Below, in pieces: positions 10,188 to 17,859 of a stretch of 64,000 nucleotides of DNA (positions within the stretch are counted from its first letter, which is position 1; each line of letters begins with the position of its first letter). Origin of the DNA: Algoriphagus halophilus (GTDB lineage: Bacteria; Bacteroidota; Bacteroidia; Cytophagales; Cyclobacteriaceae); contig NZ_FSRC01000004.1 in the NCBI RefSeq assembly GCF_900129785.1, positions 124,001 to 188,000 on the forward strand, written 5' to 3'. The notes beneath the pieces are model-generated. The model searched no databases, had not been told where the DNA came from, and was given only the letters and a program-made list of their open reading frames with translations. The position numbers and the translations under genes were made by a program.

Positions 10188-10823
10188 TTACAACCGAATC
10201 GCTCTAGCAATTACTTCAGCCATAATTCCCAATCCTTCCACATTTGGGTGAACACCATCTGGTAGCAATTCAGCTTTGTCCATCAAGGGAGTATATAGGT
10301 CTATTAGTTCTGCATTGGCCGCTTGTGCAATATCTACAATCATCATTCTTTGCTCATTATTCATCACGGAAGCGGTAATACCAAAATTGTCTTTCGTTAC
10401 CGGAACAGGCATGATTACATAAACTTTTCCATCTACGGGCATCGTCTTTCTGAATTCAGCAATCATATCTAGGTAATCTTGTCTGAATTCAGATGCATAT
10501 TTCCAGTTTTGAGGTTTGGAATCATTGGTGCCCAGCATAATCACTAAAATATCAGGAGAAAAATCTTTGACTTGCTGAAATTGGGGCTCATTCCAATAGG
10601 GATAATCACCTTTACGAAGCAAAGTCCGACCGCTGACTCCAAAGTTTCCTACTTCATAGCCATCTCCGAGAATTTCCTGCATTTGTAAAGGCCAACTATC
10701 GGGGTTGTCTCTACCTGGGCCTTGGGTAATACTGTTTCCGACACAAGCAACTTTTAGAGTGGATTGAGCAAATGAAAAGCTACAAATCAGTGCAAAAGTT
10801 AAAATCAAATAGGTTTTTTTCAT
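10188..10823 (-). CDS. Secreted SGNH/GDSL-family hydrolase
   Basis: The 211-residue protein has a signal peptide (residues 1-19, ending SFAQS). It then shows all SGNH blocks: GNSIT with nucleophile Ser31, Gly62 in NFGVSGRT, Asn100 in MLGTND, and Asp189/His192 in DGVHPN. The family includes esterases and sialate or xylan O-acetylesterases, so removal of acyl groups from secreted carbohydrate is likely but the substrate cannot be read. It converges on the sulfatase, and the pair may both act on decorated polysaccharides, which is an inference. Confidence 0.88.
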   Translation of the reverse strand: MKKTYLILTFALICSFSFAQSTLKVACVGNSITQGPGRDNPDSWPLQMQEILGDGYEVGNFGVSGRTLLRKGDYPYWNEPQFQQVKDFSPDILVIMLGTNDSKPQNWKYASEFRQDYLDMIAEFRKTMPVDGKVYVIMPVPVTKDNFGITASVMNNEQRMMIVDIAQAANAELIDLYTPLMDKAELLPDGVHPNVEGLGIMAEVIARAIRL

Positions 10824-10951
10824 GAGTTAGGGATTTGTCAATTTTTAATAAGTTAATCAGTTCCAATTTTTTTAAGAGAAAGTACCTTGGAAAAAGAAAA
10901 ATTTAAAATAAGCATTATCTGTCAAATCCGAATGGGTGGGTATCTTTAAGC

Positions 10952-11791
10952 GTGAATTCAATAAAAGAATTATACCAAAGGCTTACTTGGCTTTCATTGG
11001 ATGTGGTTTTTGGAGCAATGGGAGGAATGCTCTTTTTCTCAAGGCTATTGAGAGTTCAGTTGCATTGGACCATTTATGCATTGCTAGGGATGGCAGTTTG
11101 GGCAATTTATACATTTGACCATTTGATGGATGCAAGAGTACATCCTACTGGGTCCAAAATGGATCGACATGGGTTTCATCAGAAGCATGGTTTAGCACTT
11201 TGGTTTTTATTGGTTACTGTGGTGTTGGTAGGTCTATATGGAGCCTACGTAGTTTTTGGGATTGGAAAAGAGCTTTTTGCAGGTGGAATATTAGCTGTAA
11301 TTATCTTATTAGTCATGCTGATAATACGGGTATTACCACCTAGGTTTCATTGGTTGAAAGAATTGAATACCGCAATTTTCTACGTCATAGGGATAGCCTT
11401 GCTTCCATTTCTCCGGTTTTCATTTTTTGATTGGACCTGGGAAACAGGAACCATCACATCAGGGTACATCGCCTTGGCATACCTCAATTTAATCATGCTT
11501 TCTTTTTTGGATGCAGGGAAAGATCAAGCTTCAGGCTATGGATCATTGATCAGTGTGTTGCCCAAAGATCAATTAAATAAGGTAATCCGAATTTTATGCA
11601 TTGCGATTATTGTCGTGTTTTTTGGAGGAGTCATTTTCCTTTCTTCATTTTATAAACTGTTTTCCTGCCTCATTTTGATCATGGGCCTGATCCATTACCT
11701 CACATTTTTTAATCCAAGGCTTAGCTCTCCACAAATTAGGTATAGGATGGAGGCTACCTTCTTTCTTCCCTGGATACTTTTGGTTTGGTGA
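10952..11791 (+). CDS. UbiA-like prenyltransferase-related membrane protein
   Basis: This 279-residue protein has about eight hydrophobic helices. The first cytoplasmic loop contains FDHLMDARVH with a later Asp-Arg (KMDRHGFHQKH), reminiscent of the aspartate-rich diphosphate-binding motifs of UbiA prenyltransferases. The second loop has FLDAGKDQASG, a plausible second Asp motif. The start is a GTG at 10952, and a box TATCTTTA ends four bases upstream of it (10941-10948). The stop TGA is directly adjacent to the stop of the convergent acyl-CoA dehydrogenase. The substrate and even the transferase activity are uncertain. Confidence 0.6.
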   Translation: MNSIKELYQRLTWLSLDVVFGAMGGMLFFSRLLRVQLHWTIYALLGMAVWAIYTFDHLMDARVHPTGSKMDRHGFHQKHGLALWFLLVTVVLVGLYGAYVVFGIGKELFAGGILAVIILLVMLIIRVLPPRFHWLKELNTAIFYVIGIALLPFLRFSFFDWTWETGTITSGYIALAYLNLIMLSFLDAGKDQASGYGSLISVLPKDQLNKVIRILCIAIIVVFFGGVIFLSSFYKLFSCLILIMGLIHYLTFFNPRLSSPQIRYRMEATFFLPWILLVW

Positions 11792-13150
11792 TTAGACAAA
11801 CGCACTGTGTCCTGTAATCGCACGGCCTACGATTAAAGAGTTGATTTCTTTGGTTCCCTCATAGCTGTAGACTGCTTCCGCATCTGCAACAAATCGAGCA
11901 ATATCATGTTGCAGCAAAATACCATTACCACCAAATAACTCTCTGGCATGATCCACAATGGAACGCATTCTTAGGGTACAGAAGACTTTGGCCAAGGAAG
12001 CATGTTCATCTTTCAATAGATCGCTGTCTTGCATTTCAGACAATCGGAAGACCATAGTTTGCATGGCTGTTAAATCTCCTAACATAGTTACTAAGAGGTC
12101 TTGAACCAATTGGAAAGATGCAATAGGTCTACCGAATTGTTTACGTTCATTCGTATAGGCTAAGGCTAATTCATAAGCGCCTCTTGCGCAACCTACAGCT
12201 TGCCAAGCTACTCCAGCTCTGGTCATACGAAGTACTTTGGAAGTATCTCTAAAAGAGTTGGCTTCTTGTAGTCGATCTGATTCTGGTACCTCACAATTAG
12301 TCATCGTGATCAATGCATTTTGCACAGTACGCAGCGCCATTTTATCTTCTAATTTCTCAGCAACAAATCCTGGGTTTTCTTTTCTTACAATAAAGCCTTT
12401 GACTTGTTGGTCATCTAGATCCCGCGCCCAAATAATTGTGATATCTGAAAAGGTCGCGTTTCCAATCCATTTTTTTTGTCCATTCAAAACCCAAACATCA
12501 CCTTCTCTTTTGCAAGTTGTGGTCAGTCCCCCTGCAACCCCGGACCCAACTTCTGGTTCAGTTAGTCCAAAGGCTCCGATTTTCTCCAATTTTTGCATGG
12601 AAGGTAGCCATTCTTTCTTTTGTTCTTCAGACCCGCATAAATAGATAGACCCCATAGCTAATCCGCTTTGTACCCCGAAAAAGGTAGACATAGAGGTGTC
12701 GACTCTTGCCATTTCCATTGCAATAAATCCCTCCAAAAGGGCAGAATGCCCTGGGCATCCGTAACCTTGGTAGGTCAACCCTGCGACATCCAGTTCAGCC
12801 ATTTTAGGGATAATATGCATGGGGAATTCGGCACGGTTCCAATAGTGATTGGCAATGGGTTTGATTTCTCTTTCCATAAACTCCCTGACCCGCAATTGGA
12901 TTTCCCGTTCATGATGAGGCAGACTTTTTCCTAACTCATAAAAATCTCCGTTAATAGGAGGGATTTCTTTAGGTTTACTTCCTCCCTTGAGCATTCCCAT
13001 CATCTTCGAAAGGTCTTCCTCACTCATTTTTGAGACCAGGTTAACCATTTTGGGTAAGTCTACTTTCTGGGAAAGCTTGGATATTTGGTCAAAGTCAACA
13101 TTAGATAGGATTTGACGAAGTCCTGAAATGGATTTAAATATATTTTTCAT
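11792..13150 (-). CDS. Acyl-CoA dehydrogenase family flavoenzyme with N-terminal extension
   Basis: FAD-dependent acyl-CoA dehydrogenases introduce an alpha-beta double bond. The family blocks are clear: AFGLTEPEVGSG (FAD-binding), GQKKWIGNATFSDITIIWAR, the Arg-rich ERKQFGRPIASFQLVQ, and the C-terminal YEGTKEINSLIVGRAITG with the likely catalytic Glu. The overall pattern is closest to glutaryl-CoA dehydrogenases, but the specificity is not certain. The protein has 452 residues against about 380-395 usual. The first 65 or so residues, rich in Lys, Met and Ser, precede the normal N-terminal helix (HHEREIQLRVREFM) and match nothing I know. Confidence 0.88.
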   Translation of the reverse strand: MKNIFKSISGLRQILSNVDFDQISKLSQKVDLPKMVNLVSKMSEEDLSKMMGMLKGGSKPKEIPPINGDFYELGKSLPHHEREIQLRVREFMEREIKPIANHYWNRAEFPMHIIPKMAELDVAGLTYQGYGCPGHSALLEGFIAMEMARVDTSMSTFFGVQSGLAMGSIYLCGSEEQKKEWLPSMQKLEKIGAFGLTEPEVGSGVAGGLTTTCKREGDVWVLNGQKKWIGNATFSDITIIWARDLDDQQVKGFIVRKENPGFVAEKLEDKMALRTVQNALITMTNCEVPESDRLQEANSFRDTSKVLRMTRAGVAWQAVGCARGAYELALAYTNERKQFGRPIASFQLVQDLLVTMLGDLTAMQTMVFRLSEMQDSDLLKDEHASLAKVFCTLRMRSIVDHARELFGGNGILLQHDIARFVADAEAVYSYEGTKEINSLIVGRAITGHSAFV

Positions 13151-13192
13151 AAAAAATTATTTTGGGTTTTCACTAAGTTACATTTTTAACAG

Positions 13193-13798
13193 ATGAAAGA
13201 CAGCTACGGTTTTATAGCACCTTACTACAATCGATTAGCCAAATTAGTTTTTGGCAATCAGTTAGCCCTAGCTAAACAATCTTTTATCTCAGATTTAAGG
13301 AAAAAAAAGGTCTTGATTATTGGAGGTGGGGATGGGAAAGACTATCAGATTTATCAAGAAGGTTTACAGGGAGATTATTGGGAGCTTTCGCAAGCTATGC
13401 TTGAATTGGCAAAGAAAAATCTTCCTAAAAGCTCATTAAACTTTCAATGGGGATATTTTAGGCAGGTAGAAGATCAGACCTATGATGAAATCTGGCTTCA
13501 CTTTGTCTTGGACACAATGCTTGATTCAGAAATCGTAGAGTTGTTGGATCAATTAAAGAAATCTTTGGTCCCAAGTGGCAGCATTTTTTTGGTGGATTTT
13601 TTTCAACCCACCACTCTTAAAAGCAAGGTGCTGCAATTTTTAATGATTTCTTTTTTCAGGATCGCGGCGCAACATAAAAGGAAAAATACTCCTGACTATG
13701 AGGAGCTTTTCAAACGATGTTTATGGGAAAAAGAAGAAGAACATATCTTTTTAAAATGTTGGATAAAAGCCCAGTTATGGAAAAAATCAGATGGATGA
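13193..13798 (+). CDS. Class I SAM-dependent methyltransferase, substrate unknown
   Basis: The 201-residue protein has the SAM-binding glycine loop VLIIGGGDGKDYQ near residues 41-53. The following strand-helix (YWELSQAMLELAKKNL) corresponds to motif II, and DEIWLHFVLDTMLD to the motif before strand 5. Length and fold fit a small-molecule methyltransferase. The gene is divergent from the acyl-CoA dehydrogenase gene, with 42 bases between the starts, and its last 12 bases overlap the 3' end of the convergent AraC gene. Confidence 0.78.
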   Translation: MKDSYGFIAPYYNRLAKLVFGNQLALAKQSFISDLRKKKVLIIGGGDGKDYQIYQEGLQGDYWELSQAMLELAKKNLPKSSLNFQWGYFRQVEDQTYDEIWLHFVLDTMLDSEIVELLDQLKKSLVPSGSIFLVDFFQPTTLKSKVLQFLMISFFRIAAQHKRKNTPDYEELFKRCLWEKEEEHIFLKCWIKAQLWKKSDG

Positions 13799-14692
13799 GG
13801 ATTGTTGAAGTAGTCTGAATTTTTCAGGAGAATAGGAAGTCTTCTTTTTGAATAGCCTACTGAAATAGCTTGGATCTTCAAATTGTAATTTGAACGCAAT
13901 TTCTGAAATGCTTAAATCTGAATGTACCAGCAACCGTTTGGATTCTAGAATGACCCGTTCCATTAAGAGTTGTGAAATAGGTTTTCCGGTCTTTTTCTGG
14001 GTGAGTAAGTTGAGTTGCTTTAAACTCATGTTCATTTGAGAGGCGTAAAAGTTTACATCTCTTTGCACTGAAAAAGCTTCCTCTATGATTTTCTCCAGCT
14101 TTTGGAATTGATCGAGATTGGGTATTTGGTTTTTAAGCTGTGGATTTTGATCTAAAAAATATCGATAAGAAAGGGTCAAAAGGATATTAGTATAACTTTT
14201 TAATAAATCCATGCTTGACCAACTGGGATGAATAATCTCTTCTTCAACTTTTTCAAAGTTAGAAGCCAGTTTAATGAATTGAGCACTGTCTAAATTCAGC
14301 AAAGGGATAGTTAGATTTGAATTGAAAAAAATAAAACTGTTAAGCTTTGCGAGGCTATATGTTGAGGTATAAAATGATTGACTGAAAAAGAGAATGTGGC
14401 CTTTGGTATCTGGGGAAAGTGTCCATGAATGAACTTGCCCGGGGGCAAGAAAAAACATGGATTTGGGGGTCACCGGGTAGGATTTGAAATCGATTATATG
14501 AGTTCCATTTCCATGGCTAAAAAAAACAAGGATATAAAAATCGTGTTTGTGAGGTTTTTGGATAAATAGATGAGTCTGTAAATGTTTTTCTAGCCTTGAA
14601 TAATAAAACTCTTGGGGATCAACAGAAACTTTTTCAAAATCTGGGATTTGATATGTAGGAAGTATGGCTTTGGGCATATTTGAATTTCTCAA
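13787..14692 (-). CDS. AraC-family transcriptional regulator
   Basis: The 301-residue protein has an N-terminal cupin-like sensing domain (HKHDFYILVFFSHGNGTH) and a C-terminal double helix-turn-helix. The second part reads LSISEIAFKLQFEDPSYFSRLFKKKTSYSPEKFR when taken in short blocks, the AraC signature, at about residues 255-290. The ligand is unknown. A second Met at residue 6 is another possible start. The gene ends by overlapping the methyltransferase gene by 12 bases and follows the DUF983 gene by 21 bases, so the two may be co-transcribed. Confidence 0.9.
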   Translation of the reverse strand: MRNSNMPKAILPTYQIPDFEKVSVDPQEFYYSRLEKHLQTHLFIQKPHKHDFYILVFFSHGNGTHIIDFKSYPVTPKSMFFLAPGQVHSWTLSPDTKGHILFFSQSFYTSTYSLAKLNSFIFFNSNLTIPLLNLDSAQFIKLASNFEKVEEEIIHPSWSSMDLLKSYTNILLTLSYRYFLDQNPQLKNQIPNLDQFQKLEKIIEEAFSVQRDVNFYASQMNMSLKQLNLLTQKKTGKPISQLLMERVILESKRLLVHSDLSISEIAFKLQFEDPSYFSRLFKKKTSYSPEKFRLLQQSSSI

Positions 14693-14713
14693 ATAATATA
14701 CCGAAAACCTACT

Positions 14714-15121
14714 TTACGCTGCCGACTGGTCTCTGGATGGATCGGATTCCTTTTTAAAAGGAATGAAAATAGCTATCCAAATGGATCTACTTAATCGGAA
14801 TATCATTGGCAAGGCAAGAATTGCAGCCAAACTGATGGTGATCAATAGCATGGTCAAAGAATAGTCTGGATAGAAAGTTTTCAAAAGTATCCAGACTGTA
14901 ATGAAAAGGGCAGTATTAAATGCATAACTAATGAACATTGCCCCAAAATAAAAGCCTGGTTCCGGCTCAAAAGATTGATGACAATTTTCACATCTCTTAT
15001 TCATACTAAAAAGGCTCGAGGGTTTAGAAATTCTTCCTTTCTCAAACATTTTTCCATGGTGACATTTTGGGCAGTTACAGCTCAAAATGCTTTTCAAAGT
15101 AGAGTCTTTGTTCCCGTCCAT
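14714..15121 (-). CDS. DUF983 family membrane protein with zinc-ribbon motif
   Basis: The 135-residue protein starts with two Cys pairs, CNCPKC and CENC, separated by about 30 residues, consistent with a small zinc ribbon. Two hydrophobic helices follow (about 60-80 and 85-105), and FEPEPGFYFGAMFISYA is characteristic of DUF983. The function is unknown. A -7-like box, TACTTTTG on the minus strand (15139-15146), lies 18 bases before the ATG, without a clear -33 element. Confidence 0.82.
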   Translation of the reverse strand: MDGNKDSTLKSILSCNCPKCHHGKMFEKGRISKPSSLFSMNKRCENCHQSFEPEPGFYFGAMFISYAFNTALFITVWILLKTFYPDYSLTMLLITISLAAILALPMIFRLSRSIWIAIFIPFKKESDPSRDQSAA

Positions 15122-15216
15122 TATTGATTACGTTTAGACAAAAGTAAAACCCTATTGACTTTAGGCAGCAGGACAATTATTCCAATTTATAGGACAAATG
15201 GGAAAATTATGGTCTT

Positions 15217-16566
15217 TTATTGGCCCACTTTATTGATGATGTTCCTAATCAAATCATCATAGTATTTCCCATTACCAGGTCCGTACCAGTTCATTTCTCT
15301 TACTTCATGAAACTTCCGGTCATAGTATTTATCAGGAGTAATGTATCCCATATAGCCTCCATTGAATGTGGTAATCATTAGGTTTAAGCCATATTCTTTT
15401 GCTTGCTTTTCCCACTCAGCAAAGAATACTCCTGAAATCTCTCCGCTAGAGGCAATCATCAAGGTATTTCCTATTAAGGTGATGTCGAAATGAACATTCG
15501 TTTCCCCCAACAAATAATCAAAAAGCCAGGGCCTAATCCTTAGATTGTCCGAGACTCTGAGGTGAGGCTCCCTTAAGGCAATGGGTAAGGTACCCGTTTC
15601 AATTCGGTGTGTGTGAAGCGTAGCGTAATAGGTCATTTTGATCTGCATCACAGAGTCCAGTTGATGGGCATATTCCTGCACCTTTTCTGGGCTGTTCCCT
15701 GATGCCAAAGGACGGTGACTTCCCACAGTGCCAGCAGCAAACATGGCAAAATCAAAACCCCTTTTTTCCAGGTCCTTCATTAAGTAATAGGGATAATCTC
15801 CTGATAGTCCCATGAATTTGGAACTTAGAATAGTCGCATGTGCGGAATAGGTGAAAAATGTAGCCTTTTCTCCGCTTTTCTTGGTAAAGATTAGCTGTCT
15901 TATGGAAGGCTCAATCGGATCTTCTTTGACGAAACGATTGGCTACAAACTCTGAAGCATCTATCTTTTTATATTGAATGGTAGTGCTGTCCTGAGTCGTG
16001 AGTGCTTGGTTTAAAGCCTTCAAGGTTTTGTTGACAATCAGCTCTACAGTTTCCTCCTGGTATCCCCCAAAGGCTAATTCTCCTAAAGGGCCAGGCATAT
16101 ATCCCCCCATTCCTGCATGGGTATGGGTAGCTGTAAAAATCACTTGATCAATAGGCAGGTTTTGCTTGCGGATCGCTGTTTGAATTTCCTTTGCCAAATG
16201 AGGGTGTACAATCAATAATTCATAGCTTAACCAAGCGACGGTTGTTTCCCCATTTCCAAGAGCTAAGGCCTTTACAAAACTGCTGTCTTGTACAAATTCG
16301 TAATTCCCTCTAGGTGCATATCCCACAAGCTCAACGGGGTCGTCCGGTGTCATATTGGATTTGCCCCAGCCAGCTAACCAAACTGAAGTTTCAGAGCCCT
16401 GAAGTTGGAGCTGCTCTAAATCCGAAAACGTTTCTTTATAAAAATCCTGTTCCTCAATTGGAGATCTGTCCACTCTCGTTAAGGTGAATATGGCTACCAA
16501 AAAAACAAAAAGGAAAATCCCAAAAAGGATTTTCCCTATGTTATACGCCAGCTTTTTAATTGCCAT
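15217..16566 (-). CDS. Neutral ceramidase-like protein, membrane-anchored
   Basis: The 449-residue protein has one N-terminal hydrophobic helix (about 12-30) and then a periplasmic domain resembling the N-terminal domain of neutral/alkaline ceramidases. THTHAGMGGY matches the metal-binding HTHSGPGG block, and GWGKSNMTPDDPVELVGY matches the family N-terminus. The usual GDVSPN active-site block is not present. The corresponding segment appears to be AGTVGSHRPLASG near residue 285. It lacks the C-terminal domain of full ceramidases. The gene starts seven bases after purM and is likely co-transcribed. Whether it cleaves ceramide is uncertain. Confidence 0.7.
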   Translation of the reverse strand: MAIKKLAYNIGKILFGIFLFVFLVAIFTLTRVDRSPIEEQDFYKETFSDLEQLQLQGSETSVWLAGWGKSNMTPDDPVELVGYAPRGNYEFVQDSSFVKALALGNGETTVAWLSYELLIVHPHLAKEIQTAIRKQNLPIDQVIFTATHTHAGMGGYMPGPLGELAFGGYQEETVELIVNKTLKALNQALTTQDSTTIQYKKIDASEFVANRFVKEDPIEPSIRQLIFTKKSGEKATFFTYSAHATILSSKFMGLSGDYPYYLMKDLEKRGFDFAMFAAGTVGSHRPLASGNSPEKVQEYAHQLDSVMQIKMTYYATLHTHRIETGTLPIALREPHLRVSDNLRIRPWLFDYLLGETNVHFDITLIGNTLMIASSGEISGVFFAEWEKQAKEYGLNLMITTFNGGYMGYITPDKYYDRKFHEVREMNWYGPGNGKYYDDLIRNIINKVGQ

Positions 16567-16572
16567 TATTGA

Positions 16573-17736
16573 TTAATATTCAAAGACTCCGTAAGGGCTT
16601 TTTATGGTGACTTTTTTCCCCTCATGTGGCTCAACTCTACCTATGATTTGAGCATCTACCCCGTAGGATTCTGCGATATCAATGATTTCCTCTGCATATC
16701 GTTCATCCAGATAGACCTCCATTCTATGTCCCATATTGAATACTTTGTACATTTCTTTCCAATCTGTACCACTTTCTTCTTGGATGATATTGAATAGAGG
16801 GGGAGTTTCAAATAGATTATCCTTGATGACATGTACATCATCTACAAAATGCAACACTTTGGTTTGAGCCCCTCCGCTACAATGTACCAAACCATGGATT
16901 CTGGATCTCATATAATTTAAGACATCTACCATGATTGGAGCATAAGTTCGGGTAGGAGAAAGCACCAACTTTCCAATATTTACAGGAGAGCCTGGAGCTG
17001 CATCTGTCAAATTGTATTTTCCTGAATACACTAAGTCTTCTGGGACAGCAGGGTCAAAACTTTCAGGATATTTGGTTTTTAATACTTTATTGAAAACATC
17101 ATGTCTTGCAGAGGTGAGTCCATTACTACCCATCCCTCCATTGTAAGAGCTCTCATATTTAGCTTGACCATAGGAGGCTAATCCTACAATTACGTCGCCT
17201 GCTTGAATGGTATCGTTAGAGATCACTTCGTCTCTTCGCATCCTACAGGTAACCGTGCTATCTACAATGATGGTTCTGACCAAATCACCTACGTCTGCTG
17301 TTTCTCCTCCTGTAAGTACCGCATTGACTCCATTGTCTCTGAGCATCTGAAGTACTTCTTCAGTTCCTTCTATGATGGCGGAAATGACTTCACCGGGAAC
17401 GAGGTTTTTATTTCTTCCAATGGTAGAGGAAACCAAAATATTATTGATCGCACCTACACATAGCAAATCATCTGTGTTCATGATGATCGCGTCTTGAGCA
17501 ATTCCTTTCCAAACGCTCAAATCCCCAGTTTCTTTCCAATAAGAATAGGCTAAGGATGACTTGGTGCCTGCTCCATCAGCATGCATGATGTTGCAGTAGG
17601 CTGGATCGTTTCCAAGGGTGTCTTCCACGATCTTACAAAAGGCTTTTGGATAGAGACCCTTGTCAAGTTTTGAAATGGCCTGATGTACATCTTCTTTGGA
17701 GGCGGAAACTCCGCGCTGCATGTATCGCTCGTTCAT
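16573..17736 (-). CDS. purM: Phosphoribosylformylglycinamidine cyclo-ligase (AIR synthase)
   Basis: PurM makes 5-aminoimidazole ribonucleotide from FGAM with ATP in purine synthesis. The 387-residue protein has HADGAGTKSSLAY (ATP-binding region), NTDDLLCVGA, GGETADVGD and LVHCSGGAQTKVLHF, all of the PurM/PurL superfamily. It belongs to the longer Bacteroidota form (about 390 against 345 in Escherichia coli). A -7 box ends six bases before the ATG. The ceramidase-like gene follows directly. Confidence 0.88.
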   Translation of the reverse strand: MNERYMQRGVSASKEDVHQAISKLDKGLYPKAFCKIVEDTLGNDPAYCNIMHADGAGTKSSLAYSYWKETGDLSVWKGIAQDAIIMNTDDLLCVGAINNILVSSTIGRNKNLVPGEVISAIIEGTEEVLQMLRDNGVNAVLTGGETADVGDLVRTIIVDSTVTCRMRRDEVISNDTIQAGDVIVGLASYGQAKYESSYNGGMGSNGLTSARHDVFNKVLKTKYPESFDPAVPEDLVYSGKYNLTDAAPGSPVNIGKLVLSPTRTYAPIMVDVLNYMRSRIHGLVHCSGGAQTKVLHFVDDVHVIKDNLFETPPLFNIIQEESGTDWKEMYKVFNMGHRMEVYLDERYAEEIIDIAESYGVDAQIIGRVEPHEGKKVTIKSPYGVFEY

Positions 17737-17741
17737 AGCTG

Positions 17742-17749
17742 CAAAGTTA
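17742..17749 (-). promoter_or_regulatory. Bacteroidota -7 box directly before purM (possible leaderless start)
   Basis: The minus strand reads TAACTTTG, matching TAnnTTTG, and its last base is six bases before the A of the purM ATG. The transcript would therefore start at or near the start codon. I see no convincing -33 element. Confidence 0.45.
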
Positions 17750-17797
17750 AGTAATCCCCATCAATTCGGGAGTAAGTTTGGGAAAACTTGAAAAGAG

Positions 17798-17841
17798 AAA
17801 AGTGGTCAGAATTGGGTTTGTATTCCAACTTGACCACTTTT
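17798..17841 (-). terminator. Terminator downstream of the OmpA-family gene
   Basis: AAAAGTGGTCA (17798-17808) pairs perfectly with TGACCACTTTT (17831-17841) over 11 base pairs around a 22-base loop. On the minus strand a pyrimidine-rich TTTTCTCTTTTC follows. It lies between the PorE-like gene and purM. Confidence 0.7.
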
Positions 17842-17859
17842 ATCATTTTTCCATGGTAT

